The notes: generated by a model not told the origin, from the letters alone. Counted from the first letter of the stretch, positions 1 to 8,715 are shown. The stretch is DNA of 27,049 nucleotides from a bacterium BMS3Bbin02 (GCA_002898115.1 BDTL01000086.1:1-27049), one strand, 5' to 3'. A program made the numbers and translations.

Positions 1-432
1 CATCTCCGGGTGTATGCCCTCACGATGGACATCGTTGCTGCCGCAGCGGACCCTGAACGGTTTCCGGACGCGGGGGAGCCGTGGCTCATCAAGCGTTTGG
101 TGGCTTCGTTGTTCTCGCGTCGTGGACTGCTCGCGATACACGATGTGCTCATGGAGCGCGACGGCGAGTCACCATTCACGGAATGGGTGGAACGGATCAA
201 CGTCAGCGACTGGCCCGAGCGGCCGACACTTTCCGTTCATGTCCTGGAGACGATGCAACGCGCGCGAGATGCCCTTCGGGCCCATACAACCCAGGTCGAC
301 CCCGACGGGTTCTGGTTCAAGGTCCCGATCGAGATCGCTCAAGAGGTGTACCCCTACGAGGACTTCGAGATCATCTCGGGGGTCATGCCGACGGCCGGTG
401 GCGTCGGCGATCTCTTCGACGGGATTGCCTAG
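1..432 (+). CDS. mca: Mycothiol S-conjugate amidase-like PIG-L deacetylase, 3' part (5' end outside window)
   Basis: The frame is open from base 1, so this is the C-terminal ~143 residues of a longer protein (Mca/MshB proteins are usually near 290 residues); the GTG at 10 is probably internal. The stretch LRAHTTQVDPDG followed by FKVPIEIAQEVYPYEDFE is the typical C-terminal signature of Mca: an aromatic position after the Gly, then the (Y/W)P-x-E-(D/E)-F-E motif. Known family role: zinc-dependent cleavage of mycothiol S-conjugates (Mca) or of GlcNAc-Ins (MshB) in mycothiol metabolism, in the cytosol. The zinc-binding N-terminal motif lies outside the window, so Mca versus MshB or another PIG-L enzyme cannot be settled. 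It is followed by 152 non-coding bases before the GTPase operon, so it is probably a separate transcription unit. Confidence 0.72.
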   Translation, partial: HLRVYALTMDIVAAAADPERFPDAGEPWLIKRLVASLFSRRGLLAIHDVLMERDGESPFTEWVERINVSDWPERPTLSVHVLETMQRARDALRAHTTQVDPDGFWFKVPIEIAQEVYPYEDFEIISGVMPTAGGVGDLFDGIA

Positions 433-570
433 CCCGCTACCCTCGCAAGCGACCGAATCGGGTGTTTGGCTGCATGTCTCGGTCTCGTACCGGTAGCGGA
501 GAATGGACTAGTGATCGGCCTGAGAAACAAGGAATCAGCGAAATCATTCGGTGTTCGGGGTCGGATGTGG

Positions 571-584
571 TCTAATTCAGGTCT
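571..584 (+). promoter_or_regulatory. Candidate -10 element for leaderless transcription of the GTPase-MscS operon
   Basis: TCTAAT at 571-576 lies 8 bases before the ATG at 585, the spacing expected if transcription starts at or next to the start codon. No Shine-Dalgarno sequence precedes this ATG. No convincing -35 hexamer is visible, so this is a weak, inferred promoter. Leaderless mRNAs with such a -10 placement are common in actinobacteria. Confidence 0.35.
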
Positions 585-2099
585 ATGCAAGGTGACCCAC
601 CAACATCCCCCCGCATTCAAGATGATCTCGGGTTCCTATCGGCCCCGTTGACCGGTGTCGGTATCGATTCCACCATCGAGCAAGAACGCCGATCCGCGAT
701 CGCAGAACTCATGTTGCGCCGTCACACCTTCAACCAACAGGCTCCCCTTGTTGTTGTGTCGGGTCTCACGGGCAGTGGAGTGTCGACGGTGGTGAACTCG
801 TTGGCGATGGCGGAGGTCAGTGAGACCGGAGTCCGCAGACCAACAACCTCTGCGCCGGTAATCGTGGTCGATTCGGGCGATCTTGATGCTCCCGAAGCCA
901 GCCTCGCGCTCGCTATTGACGGCAGCCCCGCAATAGTTGAAGTTGCCGGCGTACCCTTTACGATTGTTGACACACCGGCATGGGAGATCGGTCCCAGTGG
1001 TGACGTCGCGGCCCGCCTCATTCCGATTGCTGATGTTGTTGTCCATGTGACGACCCCGTCTCGCTACGCCGATGCGGGCGGGTGGCGCCTCGTAGAGGCA
1101 GCCGTGAACGCCGATGTGCCGGTAGTTATCGTTCTGAATCGTACTGCCGACGGTCCGTTGGCTGACCTCAAGCGGCGTGTGGACAAGGTGTACGGAGTCC
1201 TGGGTCCCAGGGTGGTCGCCGGGATCGATCGTCGAGAGCTCATTGAGTCGATCAACCTTGCGGTCACAGAAGCCCCGGTGCGTACAGTGGACCACGCAAC
1301 GTCGCGTCTTCGCGCCATCGTGGACCGTGTCGCACCTCTTGTGGAAGAGGCATCTGTACTCAAGGACACGGTGGACGTCACGTACCGAGAGATGGCTGAT
1401 GCGTTGATCGGAGAACTTGAATCTGGAGGTCTGGCTGCCCCGGGTTTGTCGGCTTCGCTTACTGACGCATCGTTTGACCTTGCCACGATTATCACCGCTC
1501 GAGTCGGGCTTGCTGCGGAACGTTCAGCCACCGCGTGGGCGGCAACCCCGATCGGCGCCGAAGCGATTGCCTCCGACTCTGTCGGACTGTGGCGCCAGGG
1601 GACCGAAACCGTGTCGCTCACCCAGAGACACATGGCTGAGACGATTGACGATATCCGCATCGTTGTTCGCGATACGACGAAATGGCGACGCCCGTCGCAA
1701 CGACGATTGTCATCGGCCTCGGATTATCTGTGGCGTGCAGCACTAGGAATTGACCGGCCTACGTGGTCGGTCAGGCGTGCGTTCGGCGCCCGTCGACAGG
1801 AATCGGTCGACCGTGTTCGAGAACTCTTTGCGGAGGCGATTGTGCGCGTGTTCAGCGCCGATTCCCAGCGTTTCGCGCACCGCCTACACCACATCCCTAC
1901 GCCTGCCGGCCTTGCCGCACTCCGGCTGACTCTCGCCGGAGAACGTCCGCTCGCGGATGTTCGTCCGGACGTTGCACCGGTGGAACAGACGGTCGACTTC
2001 GCGATCACGATTGATATCTCCGACGGTTCGGACCTGTTGCTGGAGAACCCCGACCAGGCTGTAGCGGCTGGGAAGACGGCCCAGTCCAACGATGCGTGA
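585..2099 (+). CDS. Dynamin-like/GTPase-domain protein (first of a pair)
   Basis: This 504-residue protein has a P-loop near residues 60-68 (GLTGSGVST), in which the usual Lys of GKS/T is replaced by Val. It has a Walker-B/G3-like IVDTPAW near 127-133 and a degenerate G4 motif NRTAD near 185-189. The remainder is helical and mostly without hydrophobic membrane spans, as in bacterial dynamin-like or YfjP-type proteins. Known family role: GTP-driven membrane remodelling or membrane-stress protection, often as unequal pairs in which one partner has degenerate nucleotide motifs. It overlaps the next GTPase gene by 8 bases, so the two are translationally coupled. The ATG has no SD but sits just after a -10-like hexamer. 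The P-loop Lys loss suggests this partner may bind GTP poorly and act as the regulatory half. The GTPase-like assignment is fairly secure; the exact subfamily is not. Confidence 0.72.
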   Translation: MQGDPPTSPRIQDDLGFLSAPLTGVGIDSTIEQERRSAIAELMLRRHTFNQQAPLVVVSGLTGSGVSTVVNSLAMAEVSETGVRRPTTSAPVIVVDSGDLDAPEASLALAIDGSPAIVEVAGVPFTIVDTPAWEIGPSGDVAARLIPIADVVVHVTTPSRYADAGGWRLVEAAVNADVPVVIVLNRTADGPLADLKRRVDKVYGVLGPRVVAGIDRRELIESINLAVTEAPVRTVDHATSRLRAIVDRVAPLVEEASVLKDTVDVTYREMADALIGELESGGLAAPGLSASLTDASFDLATIITARVGLAAERSATAWAATPIGAEAIASDSVGLWRQGTETVSLTQRHMAETIDDIRIVVRDTTKWRRPSQRRLSSASDYLWRAALGIDRPTWSVRRAFGARRQESVDRVRELFAEAIVRVFSADSQRFAHRLHHIPTPAGLAALRLTLAGERPLADVRPDVAPVEQTVDFAITIDISDGSDLLLENPDQAVAAGKTAQSNDA

Positions 2100-3270
2100 T
2101 ATCGCAGAACTGATCGACGCGCTCGACAGGGTGGTCGCAGCTGCTCCCGGATTCGTCGACGGGGTGCTTGTCGACGAGGCGCAGACGCTCGCACGCAAGC
2201 TCCGCCGACGGACCGGATATCTTGGTGGCACACTTGTGCTGGCGATCGTGGGAGGGACAGGAGCCGGGAAGTCCAGTCTGTTGAATGCTATCGCCGGCGA
2301 CACTGTCGCGTCCGTGAGCGACATCCGCCCGCACACGCACGAGCCGCTGGCATGGATGCCGGAGGGTGCAGATAGTGGGCTGACGGGACTGCTCGATGAG
2401 TTGGAGATTGTTGTCCGAAGGCGACAAGATCAGTTCGACACCCTCTGCATCATCGACCTCCCGGATTTCGACTCCTATGCGCACGCACACCGCGCCGTTG
2501 TTGAACGTTTGTTACCCCACGTAGACGCGGTGGCCTGGCTTGTCGATCCCGTGAAGTATGCCGACCCGATTCTGCACAGCGAGTTCCTGGAACCTGTTGC
2601 TGAGCACTCTGCTCAGTTCGTGTTCATCATGAACAAGATGGACCTTCTTCCAAGAGCTGACCGCGAAACCGTGGCAGCCGATTTTTCCCGACTGCTCAAC
2701 GAAGACGGTTTCGAGAACGCCACTGTGATTTCGGTTGCTGCTGCACCCCCCGATGGAGTCCCGCAGGGAATCGACGATCTCACGGAGCATCTTCGCTCGC
2801 GTCTTGACGACAAGCGGCTTGCCATTAACAAGCTCATCCATGAAGTGAGGGATCTCGTGCGTCGGGTCGGGCGCGATGCGGGCGTCTGGAGCGGTGTCGG
2901 TCAAGCCTTCGGTGAAATGTGGGCGGCTGCTCGCGATGTTGCGGTCGAAGGGCTGGTCGGGCCGCCGGGGTCGCTGCAGCGAGAGGACGCTATGTGTCAA
3001 CTATCGGATTTTGTCGCCGCATTGGCCGTGTCGGCCGGCCCGAGAGGTGCTGAGGTTCGCGAGATCATGCCCCCCGACGTCGTCGCGAAGGTCGTAAATG
3101 ATGTCGCCGCGACCGCTGCGACAACGAGCGCCGAGGCGCGGCGGACGTATCTCGACGACACAATCGGGGCTCCCTTGCGGCAGTGGGCTTATCGTCGCGC
3201 AGCATTCGGGGCTACTGTCGCGGACGCCGGATTGAGCGCATATACCGTGGAGGAAAGACTGTGGCGTTGA
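2092..3270 (+). CDS. YfjP/dynamin-like GTPase (second of a pair)
   Basis: This 392-residue protein has an intact GTPase core: G1 GGTGAGKSS (about residues 54-62), G3 IDLPDFD (about 121-127) and G4 NKMD (181-184). The IDLPDFDS segment resembles G3 regions of dynamin-like and YfjP-type GTPases that act at membranes. The C-terminal half is alpha-helical and likely mediates self-assembly or contact with the partner encoded immediately upstream. The ATG at 2092 overlaps the stop of the first GTPase, and its own 3' end overlaps the start of the MscS gene by 10 bases, giving a tightly coupled three-gene operon. Unlike its upstream partner it keeps all visible nucleotide-binding residues, so it is the likely active half of a heteromeric pair. 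Precise function is inferred. Confidence 0.75.
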   Translation: MRDIAELIDALDRVVAAAPGFVDGVLVDEAQTLARKLRRRTGYLGGTLVLAIVGGTGAGKSSLLNAIAGDTVASVSDIRPHTHEPLAWMPEGADSGLTGLLDELEIVVRRRQDQFDTLCIIDLPDFDSYAHAHRAVVERLLPHVDAVAWLVDPVKYADPILHSEFLEPVAEHSAQFVFIMNKMDLLPRADRETVAADFSRLLNEDGFENATVISVAAAPPDGVPQGIDDLTEHLRSRLDDKRLAINKLIHEVRDLVRRVGRDAGVWSGVGQAFGEMWAAARDVAVEGLVGPPGSLQREDAMCQLSDFVAALAVSAGPRGAEVREIMPPDVVAKVVNDVAATAATTSAEARRTYLDDTIGAPLRQWAYRRAAFGATVADAGLSAYTVEERLWR

Positions 3271-4157
3271 CGAATGTTGAACTGTTGGGGTACGAACTAC
3301 CTGACCAGCTCTCGGATCAGATCGGTCCCACCGTTGCGACGGTCGCCTGGCTGATCGTGGCCTGGCTCGTGTGGAAAATCCTGAAGCGGATCGGTGACCG
3401 TACGGTCTCACGGTTGACAAGTCGTGCTGACAAGCTGACCGTTATCGAGGCCACGGACCGAAAGCAGCGCATCGACACGCTGTGGGCTGCTGTCCGCACG
3501 TTGTTGCTGGTACTCGTCGTCGTCATAGTATTCCTTGGCATCCTCAACGCGTGGGGTGTCAACACGGCGCCGTTTCTTGCAGTCGGATCGATTATCGGTA
3601 TTGCGATCGGCTTCGGTGCACAGGACTTCGTAAAGGATGTCATCGCCGGGTTCTTGATCCTTGCGGAGGACCAGTACTCCATCGGCGATGTCGTCAAGAT
3701 CAATGGTGTCAGCGGAACCGTGAAGGAGATCACTCTTCGCTCCACGATCTTGCGTGACCTTGACGGCAACGTTCACTACGTTCCGAATGGGTCGATCCAG
3801 GTGGCATCGAACTACACGCAGGAGTACAGCCAGGTCGTCATCGATGTCGGTTTTGGATACGGCGAGGATGTTGACAGAGTGATTCCCATCATCCAGGACG
3901 AGCTCGACCGGTTCGCTGCAGACGAGTCCTGGACCGAGGCGTTCATTGATCCACCGGACATCCTTGGTGTGCAGGATCTTGGGGACTCGGCGGTCACTGT
4001 GCGATGTCTGATGCGGGTCACACCTGACTATCGGTGGTCGTCACGTCGAGAGTTCCTCCGGCGGATCAAGGTTCGATTCGATGCCGAAGACATTGAAATC
4101 CCGTTCCCGTACATGACAATCGCCCAACCCCCACACAAGTCTCCGCCGGATTCCTAG
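3261..4157 (+). CDS. Small-conductance mechanosensitive channel, MscS family
   Basis: I chose the GTG at 3261 because GGAGGAAAG lies just upstream (3249-3256) at good spacing; the frame is open further upstream but within the preceding GTPase gene. The product is 298 residues, close to E. coli MscS (286). It has three membrane segments (about 24-41, 78-97 and 103-132). The third is the pore helix with the Gly/Ala-rich series IGIAIGFGAQDFVKDVIAGF. It is followed by the conserved beta-domain signature (GDVVKINGVSGTVKEI, then RDLDGNVHYVPNGS). MscS channels open under membrane tension and release osmolytes on hypo-osmotic shock. Coupling to two dynamin-like GTPases points to a membrane-stress role for the whole operon. 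It converges with the lipid-kinase gene, 31 bases away. Confidence 0.9.
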   Translation: MALTNVELLGYELPDQLSDQIGPTVATVAWLIVAWLVWKILKRIGDRTVSRLTSRADKLTVIEATDRKQRIDTLWAAVRTLLLVLVVVIVFLGILNAWGVNTAPFLAVGSIIGIAIGFGAQDFVKDVIAGFLILAEDQYSIGDVVKINGVSGTVKEITLRSTILRDLDGNVHYVPNGSIQVASNYTQEYSQVVIDVGFGYGEDVDRVIPIIQDELDRFAADESWTEAFIDPPDILGVQDLGDSAVTVRCLMRVTPDYRWSSRREFLRRIKVRFDAEDIEIPFPYMTIAQPPHKSPPDS

Positions 4158-4160
4158 TGT

Positions 4161-4206
4161 CCTGACCCATCCCCTGGCGGCGACGCGTCTACCGGGGGAC
4201 CAGGAT
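4161..4206. terminator. Imperfect hairpin between convergent genes (possible terminator)
   Basis: TCCTG (4161-4165) and TCCCC (4171-4175) can pair with GGGGA (4196-4200) and CAGGA (4202-4206), giving an interrupted stem between the convergent mscS-like and lipid-kinase genes. The right arm lies inside the 3' end of the lipid-kinase gene. No U-run follows on either strand, so this is weak. Confidence 0.3.
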
Positions 4207-5106
4207 GGACAGCGCATTGTGATCTGGGGAGATCACGACTCGGGATGCGGCGCCGAGGAGCTCGCCGTCGGCTTGTACCTGTGTCGCCGGGTCAGCCTTG
4301 ACCACGAGATGGTGTACGTCATCAAGCAAGGTGATGCCTTCAATGCCGTCGAGGGGTCGGTGGATCGCTGCCCGACCGGCCAGGTCGGCGCCGGTAAGCG
4401 GAGACAGGTGTTCGATGACGATTGCGGTTGCACCCGGGAAGGGGCCGGGACCGAACTTCAGGGGTACTCGGCCGAAGTACGTGTAGGTGTGGTGAAGCTG
4501 GCAGAGCAACGTCACCCCATCGAGACTCCGTCCCTCATGCTCGACCCGCAAGTTGGGTTGTTTCGATCCGTACGTACCGAACAGCTTTGAGGCTGCGGCC
4601 TTGGCGTAGTGCATGGAGCCGAACATCAACTTCGCGCTGGGGCGTTTCTCGGCCACCTCCACGACGTCGGCATCGAAACCCACGCCGACGTTGAAGGTCG
4701 CGAGAGATGTGCGCTCCACATCGTTGACGGTCGCAGTGATCCGGGCGATCGGCCGCGGGGCCGCAATAGCGTCAACCAGCGCACGTGCAGCGTTGCGCGG
4801 TTTCTTCGACACGCCGAGGATTCGCGCGAGGACGTTGGTTGTGCCGACCGGTACGATCCCGAGTGCGGTGGGAGAGTCGACGATCCCGTTGGCGACTCGG
4901 TTGACCACCCCGTCGCCGCCCATGGCCACGACTGCGTACACCCCTCGCAGGGCCGCATCTGTGGCTACTTCGGTTGCTTCCTCTGCCGTTTCCGGCCAGA
5001 TCCGAGTGACGTCGAAGGACTCGCTGAGGATCGTCACGATGTCGCGGAAGCCCGCACCGGTGAAACCGGACGATGCTGGGTTGGCGATCAGGACGATGTT
5101 CCGCAT
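4189..5106 (-). CDS. Diacylglycerol kinase family lipid kinase (YegS/DagK-like)
   Basis: From the ATG at 5106 the protein (305 residues) begins MRNIVLIANPASSG, the usual first strand and glycine turn of the DAGK catalytic domain. A GTG at 5145 would add 13 residues and overlap the upstream MFS gene by 11 bases; neither start has a good SD. The nucleotide-binding motif is MGGDGVVN (about 62-69, the family having GGDGT-N; the Thr is Val here), followed by GIVPVGTTNVLARILG (about 83-98). Known role: ATP-dependent phosphorylation of diacylglycerol or related lipids at the cytosolic membrane face; some members make phosphatidylinositol-type or sphingoid phosphates, so the substrate cannot be named. 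It is the last gene of a minus-strand unit after the response regulator and MFS transporter. Confidence 0.85.
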   Translation of the reverse strand: MRNIVLIANPASSGFTGAGFRDIVTILSESFDVTRIWPETAEEATEVATDAALRGVYAVVAMGGDGVVNRVANGIVDSPTALGIVPVGTTNVLARILGVSKKPRNAARALVDAIAAPRPIARITATVNDVERTSLATFNVGVGFDADVVEVAEKRPSAKLMFGSMHYAKAAASKLFGTYGSKQPNLRVEHEGRSLDGVTLLCQLHHTYTYFGRVPLKFGPGPFPGATAIVIEHLSPLTGADLAGRAAIHRPLDGIEGITLLDDVHHLVVKADPATQVQADGELLGAASRVVISPDHNALSILVPR

Positions 5107-5134
5107 AGAGACGCCAGGGTACCGCTGTGGGGTG

Positions 5135-6418
5135 TCAGCTCCCACTCGCTGCGGGCGTGGAGAAAGGCTCTCTCAATGAAAACCCATCATCGACCTTGTG
5201 GAGCACCACTCGCGCCGCCACCACGAAGAGCGCCAAACTGCCGAGCGCGGTGGCTCGGGGCCAGCCGAACCTGTCGACCTGGATTGCCCATACAAGCGGG
5301 CCGAGCAGCGTGGCGAAGCGGCCGACCATCGCGTAGAGGCCGTAGAACTCACCGAGATGTTGCGGTGGTGCGATTGCGGTCATGTACACCCGATCCGACG
5401 ACCAGGTGAGGCCGAGGGCGATACCGGCTCCGATTCCGATGTAAGGAGCAAGGTACACGAGTCCGTTGGATCCGGCAGCGACCGCGATCACGATCGTAGT
5501 TACCCACAGGTACAGGGTGCTGTGGAGCACTCGGCGCGGTCCGAATCGATCGACGAGCCGGCCGCCGCCGATACCTCCGGCGATTGAGAACACGATCGAT
5601 ATGCCCAGGAGGCTGCGGATCTCGGCATCGGTCAGCTTGAGATCCTCCTTGGCGTAGATCGCAAGGAAGCCGCCGATCATCGTGTTGATCGCGTCGGTGT
5701 AGAGAAAACGTCCGACCAGGAATCGGGCTACCTGTGGAAACGAGCGAGCGCGTTTCCAGGCACCGACAAACTGTCGGGGGATCGACCCTACCGTCGGACG
5801 GGGTATGCCCGCCGTTGGTCGGGGCCGCTCCTCGATCCAGAAGAACGATGGCAACGCAAACAGTAGAAAAGCGACAGCGATCGCTTTGAAGACCGCGGGG
5901 TACCCGAAGTCGTCAAGGAGTAATGCGCCGATGACGAGGGCGATCGCCGATCCGAGGTAGCCAATGCCGACACCAAGTCCGGACACGCGTCCGCGCGTTG
6001 CCGGAGTTGAAACGTCGGGAAGTAGGGCGTCGTAGGGCACGCCACCAAGGTTGAATCCGATGATCGCGACGCTAAACAGAGCCAGCGATGGATAGAGGCC
6101 GACGGAACCCAGGAAGAAGGTTCCCGTGATCGCGACAAGCGTTGTGGGGATGAGGAGGCGAACGCGCTTTCCGGTGTAATCACCCACGGCGCCGATCCAT
6201 GGTGACAGGAAGATGACGACCACCATTGCGATGTTGAGCGCCACTGCAAGGTTGGTGTCAGATCCACCAGCCTCGTTCATCCAAGTCGGGAAATACAAAC
6301 TCCCGACACCGAGAGCAAAGACAGTGTTGGCGAGGTCGTACGTCACCCAGGACGCCACCGATCGGCGGGGGGGCGTATGATTGGGAGAGAGCGTTGCCAC
6401 GGGTGGACCGTAGCTCAT
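5135..6418 (-). CDS. MFS transporter, UMF1/Atg22-like family
   Basis: The 427-residue protein has about twelve hydrophobic segments. The first contains WVTYDLANTVFALGVG, matching the (Y)D-x-A-N-(T/S) signature of UMF1/Atg22-type permeases, which many actinobacteria carry. The segment GDYTGKRVRLL between helices 2 and 3 is the MFS loop motif, and GGRLVDRFGPRR is its repeat in the second half. Location: cytoplasmic membrane; substrate unknown, as for most bacterial UMF1 proteins. The ATG at 6418 lies 13 bases after the stop of the response-regulator gene. Its 3' end is 28 bases upstream of the chosen lipid-kinase start, so the three genes look co-transcribed. Family assignment is good; substrate is not inferable. 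Confidence 0.85.
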   Translation of the reverse strand: MSYGPPVATLSPNHTPPRRSVASWVTYDLANTVFALGVGSLYFPTWMNEAGGSDTNLAVALNIAMVVVIFLSPWIGAVGDYTGKRVRLLIPTTLVAITGTFFLGSVGLYPSLALFSVAIIGFNLGGVPYDALLPDVSTPATRGRVSGLGVGIGYLGSAIALVIGALLLDDFGYPAVFKAIAVAFLLFALPSFFWIEERPRPTAGIPRPTVGSIPRQFVGAWKRARSFPQVARFLVGRFLYTDAINTMIGGFLAIYAKEDLKLTDAEIRSLLGISIVFSIAGGIGGGRLVDRFGPRRVLHSTLYLWVTTIVIAVAAGSNGLVYLAPYIGIGAGIALGLTWSSDRVYMTAIAPPQHLGEFYGLYAMVGRFATLLGPLVWAIQVDRFGWPRATALGSLALFVVAARVVLHKVDDGFSLREPFSTPAASGS

Positions 6419-6431
6419 TGACGCGGTTGTG

Positions 6432-6797
6432 TCAGACGTCGAGCAGCTTTTCGATACGTTCTCGCAGCTCCGTTGGGCGGAACGGCTTTGTCATGAACTC
6501 GTCCGCGCCGCCGAGGGCCGCCTGCTCAGCGATCTCTGGTTGGGCATGCGCGGTGAGAACGAGGACCTTGATGTCCTTCGTGGCGTCGTCCGATCGGAGG
6601 TGGCCGAGCACTTCCCAGCCGTCCATGCCGGGAAGCCCGATGTCGAGCACGATCACTTCGGGTAGCGAGGTCCGCGCCGCGTCAAGACCGGAGATCCCGT
6701 CCTCGGCGGACGAGAGTTCCACGTTGAGCACGCGCAGGCACACCTCGATAAGGCGACGAACGCTTGCTGAGTCTTCGATAACGAGAATCTGGGGCAT
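6432..6797 (-). CDS. Single-domain response regulator (CheY-like receiver)
   Basis: From the ATG at 6797 the product is 121 residues and consists only of a receiver domain. The acidic pair is E8-D9 (in VIEDS), the phospho-acceptor is D52 in IVLDIGLPGMDG, the switch Thr is T82 in LVLTAH, and the conserved Lys is K104 in FMTKPF. A GTG at 6836 would add 13 residues but has no usable ribosome-binding site. No output domain follows, so it probably signals by protein-protein contact or phosphorelay. It is divergent from a GAF-containing histidine kinase 100 bases away, the likely cognate kinase. It is first in the unit with the MFS transporter and lipid kinase. A signalling link to lipid phosphorylation is possible but inferred from position only. 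Confidence 0.9.
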   Translation of the reverse strand: MPQILVIEDSASVRRLIEVCLRVLNVELSSAEDGISGLDAARTSLPEVIVLDIGLPGMDGWEVLGHLRSDDATKDIKVLVLTAHAQPEIAEQAALGGADEFMTKPFRPTELRERIEKLLDV

Positions 6798-6897
6798 TGG
6801 AAGTCCATTATCGGGTGATTTGATGTTCTCCTTCACCTTTTTGTTGGTTTTGCCGATAGTTCGGTAGCGTCAACTGAAGGGAAGGCGCACGCGTCGC

Positions 6898-8649
6898 ATG
6901 CCCCAGTCAAGCTACCGAAGTTCGCAACGTATCGCTGACAAGTCGCTCGCGTATGCCACGGGTGAAACCGGCCGTCTCGTCGGCGAGGTGTTCGGGGCGC
7001 TCGAAGAAGGTGTTCAAGTCCCCCATCTCGCCACCGTCGTGGCGCGGAACCTCGCGCGTGCTGCGGAGGCGACGCGGGCTACCGCTATCCTCTGGCACTT
7101 TGACGGCTCTCTCTGGGCAGGCGCTACCAGACTCGCCGACGGCACACCCGACCTTCATGTATGGGCCGCAGTCCATGCACGAATCCGGGGAATTCCTGCG
7201 GTTATCCGCGCTATTGATGAGCGCCGTATTGTGCACGCCGACGAGCTTCAGAATGACGAGACGAACGCCTGGCTTGTTTCGCTCGGCTTTGAGACGCTTG
7301 CGGCCGTGCCCCTTGTCCATCGTGATGCGGTCGTCGGGGTCGGACTCATTGATGGTGTCGAACTTCCGATACCTCGGCATGTTACGAAGGCGATCGAGGC
7401 TGTGGCGGCAGCGGGAGCCGGCGCCATAGCGCTCGCGGACACAATCGCCAGAGAGCGACTGGAGTGGCAGCGCGCCAACCAGGTCCTGACGACGGTCACC
7501 CGCGCAGCAAGCTCGTTAGACGCGGCCAGCGTCTTGTCCGCGATAGCGGAAGGTATCGGAGATGCCCTCGGTGACAGATTGTCGATGGCTTTTCTCGTCG
7601 CGGACGGAAGTGCGACGCGCCTGGCGATCTCAGGTGACGGTATCGGGGCCGTGGACCTTGCTGACACGCTTGTCGAGCGCGAAAGTTCACGGATGCCCGG
7701 GGTGGGCCCGATGTTGCTGTACCCGGCACTCGATGGGGAGCCCGAACTTGCAGCCCTGGGCTTCGGCAGGATACTCGTTGCTCCACTGCGACGAGGTGGG
7801 GCCGATCTCGGGTGGGTCGTGTCTGCCGATGGTTCGGACACGCCGTATTCGTCAAACGATGTCCGGGTCACGTCAGCGATTTGCGCGCAGGCGGCCCTCT
7901 CGCTTCACACGGCGTCACTCCTTGAGACAGAGCGCTCCTCAGTGTCGCGTCTCGAAGAGCTCGATCGTCTCAAAACGGCGTTTGTCGGAGCAGTGTCTCA
8001 CGAGCTCAGGACGCCGTTGACGGCGGTGATCGGTTACGGCGAGATTCTTGCCGAGCAATCCACTGATCCAACAATCGCGATCTTCGTTGATGAGATGCGC
8101 CGTGAGGCAGGTGTACTTGAATCCATGATCGGGAACCTGCTTGACACCACACGGCTTGAGGCCGGCATGCTCCAGCTCAATCGGACCACCGTCGACCTAG
8201 CGGACATCATCCGGCGAGCCATGGAAGTAGTGATCCACGGCCACCGGGCCCGGACAATCAACCTCACCGAATCCGGTACACCGGCGGAGTGCACCGGGGA
8301 CGCCGCCCGGCTGCGCCAGGTGTTCGTCAACCTGATCGAGAATGCCGCGAAGTATTCGCCCGGTGACAAGCCGATTGATGTGATCGTCGACTGGGGTCTG
8401 TACTCGTCGCTCGGCGCGATTGTCAGGATTACGGTTGACGACCATGGAACCGGAGTGCCGGTGAACCAAAGGCATGCGATCTTCCAACGTTTCCATAGGT
8501 TGGCGGCGGACGGAGGGACCCCGGGCACCGGTATCGGGCTCTACCTTGTACGGGCGCTCGTAGAGGCTCACGGCGGCGTTGCTGAGGTGATTGATCGTCC
8601 CGGTTCAACCGGTGCGAGGTTCGTGGTTGAACTTCCCATCGACTTGTAG
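6898..8649 (+). CDS. Sensor histidine kinase with two GAF-like domains
   Basis: The 583-residue protein has no evident membrane segment and no signal peptide, so it is probably cytosolic. Two GAF-like regions (about 30-180 and 195-335) precede a HisKA dimerisation helix with H368 in AVSHELRTPLTAVIGYGE. A HATPase domain follows: N-box NLIENAAKYS with N482, G1-like DDHGTGVP, F-box FQRFHR and G2-like GTGIGLYLV. Known role: ATP-dependent autophosphorylation on the H-box His and transfer to a receiver Asp. The ligand of the GAF domains is unknown; I see no bound-cofactor Cys/His pattern that would identify a heme or bilin. The ATG at 6898 follows a purine-rich stretch (gaagggaagg) at a long spacing. 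The CheY-like regulator starts 100 bases away on the other strand, making a divergent two-component pair. Confidence 0.9.
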   Translation: MPQSSYRSSQRIADKSLAYATGETGRLVGEVFGALEEGVQVPHLATVVARNLARAAEATRATAILWHFDGSLWAGATRLADGTPDLHVWAAVHARIRGIPAVIRAIDERRIVHADELQNDETNAWLVSLGFETLAAVPLVHRDAVVGVGLIDGVELPIPRHVTKAIEAVAAAGAGAIALADTIARERLEWQRANQVLTTVTRAASSLDAASVLSAIAEGIGDALGDRLSMAFLVADGSATRLAISGDGIGAVDLADTLVERESSRMPGVGPMLLYPALDGEPELAALGFGRILVAPLRRGGADLGWVVSADGSDTPYSSNDVRVTSAICAQAALSLHTASLLETERSSVSRLEELDRLKTAFVGAVSHELRTPLTAVIGYGEILAEQSTDPTIAIFVDEMRREAGVLESMIGNLLDTTRLEAGMLQLNRTTVDLADIIRRAMEVVIHGHRARTINLTESGTPAECTGDAARLRQVFVNLIENAAKYSPGDKPIDVIVDWGLYSSLGAIVRITVDDHGTGVPVNQRHAIFQRFHRLAADGGTPGTGIGLYLVRALVEAHGGVAEVIDRPGSTGARFVVELPIDL

Positions 8650-8715
8650 GGCTTTCTCTCGCTGGGCGCGTTTTTGTTGGGGCCGCGAAGACCGTAGGCT
8701 TCGGGCAACCGTTTC

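Noticed and set aside
4609..5409. Long plus-strand open frame opposite the lipid kinase and MFS genes
   Set aside because: No domain signature, basic low-complexity product, and the opposite strand encodes clear DAGK and MFS motifs.
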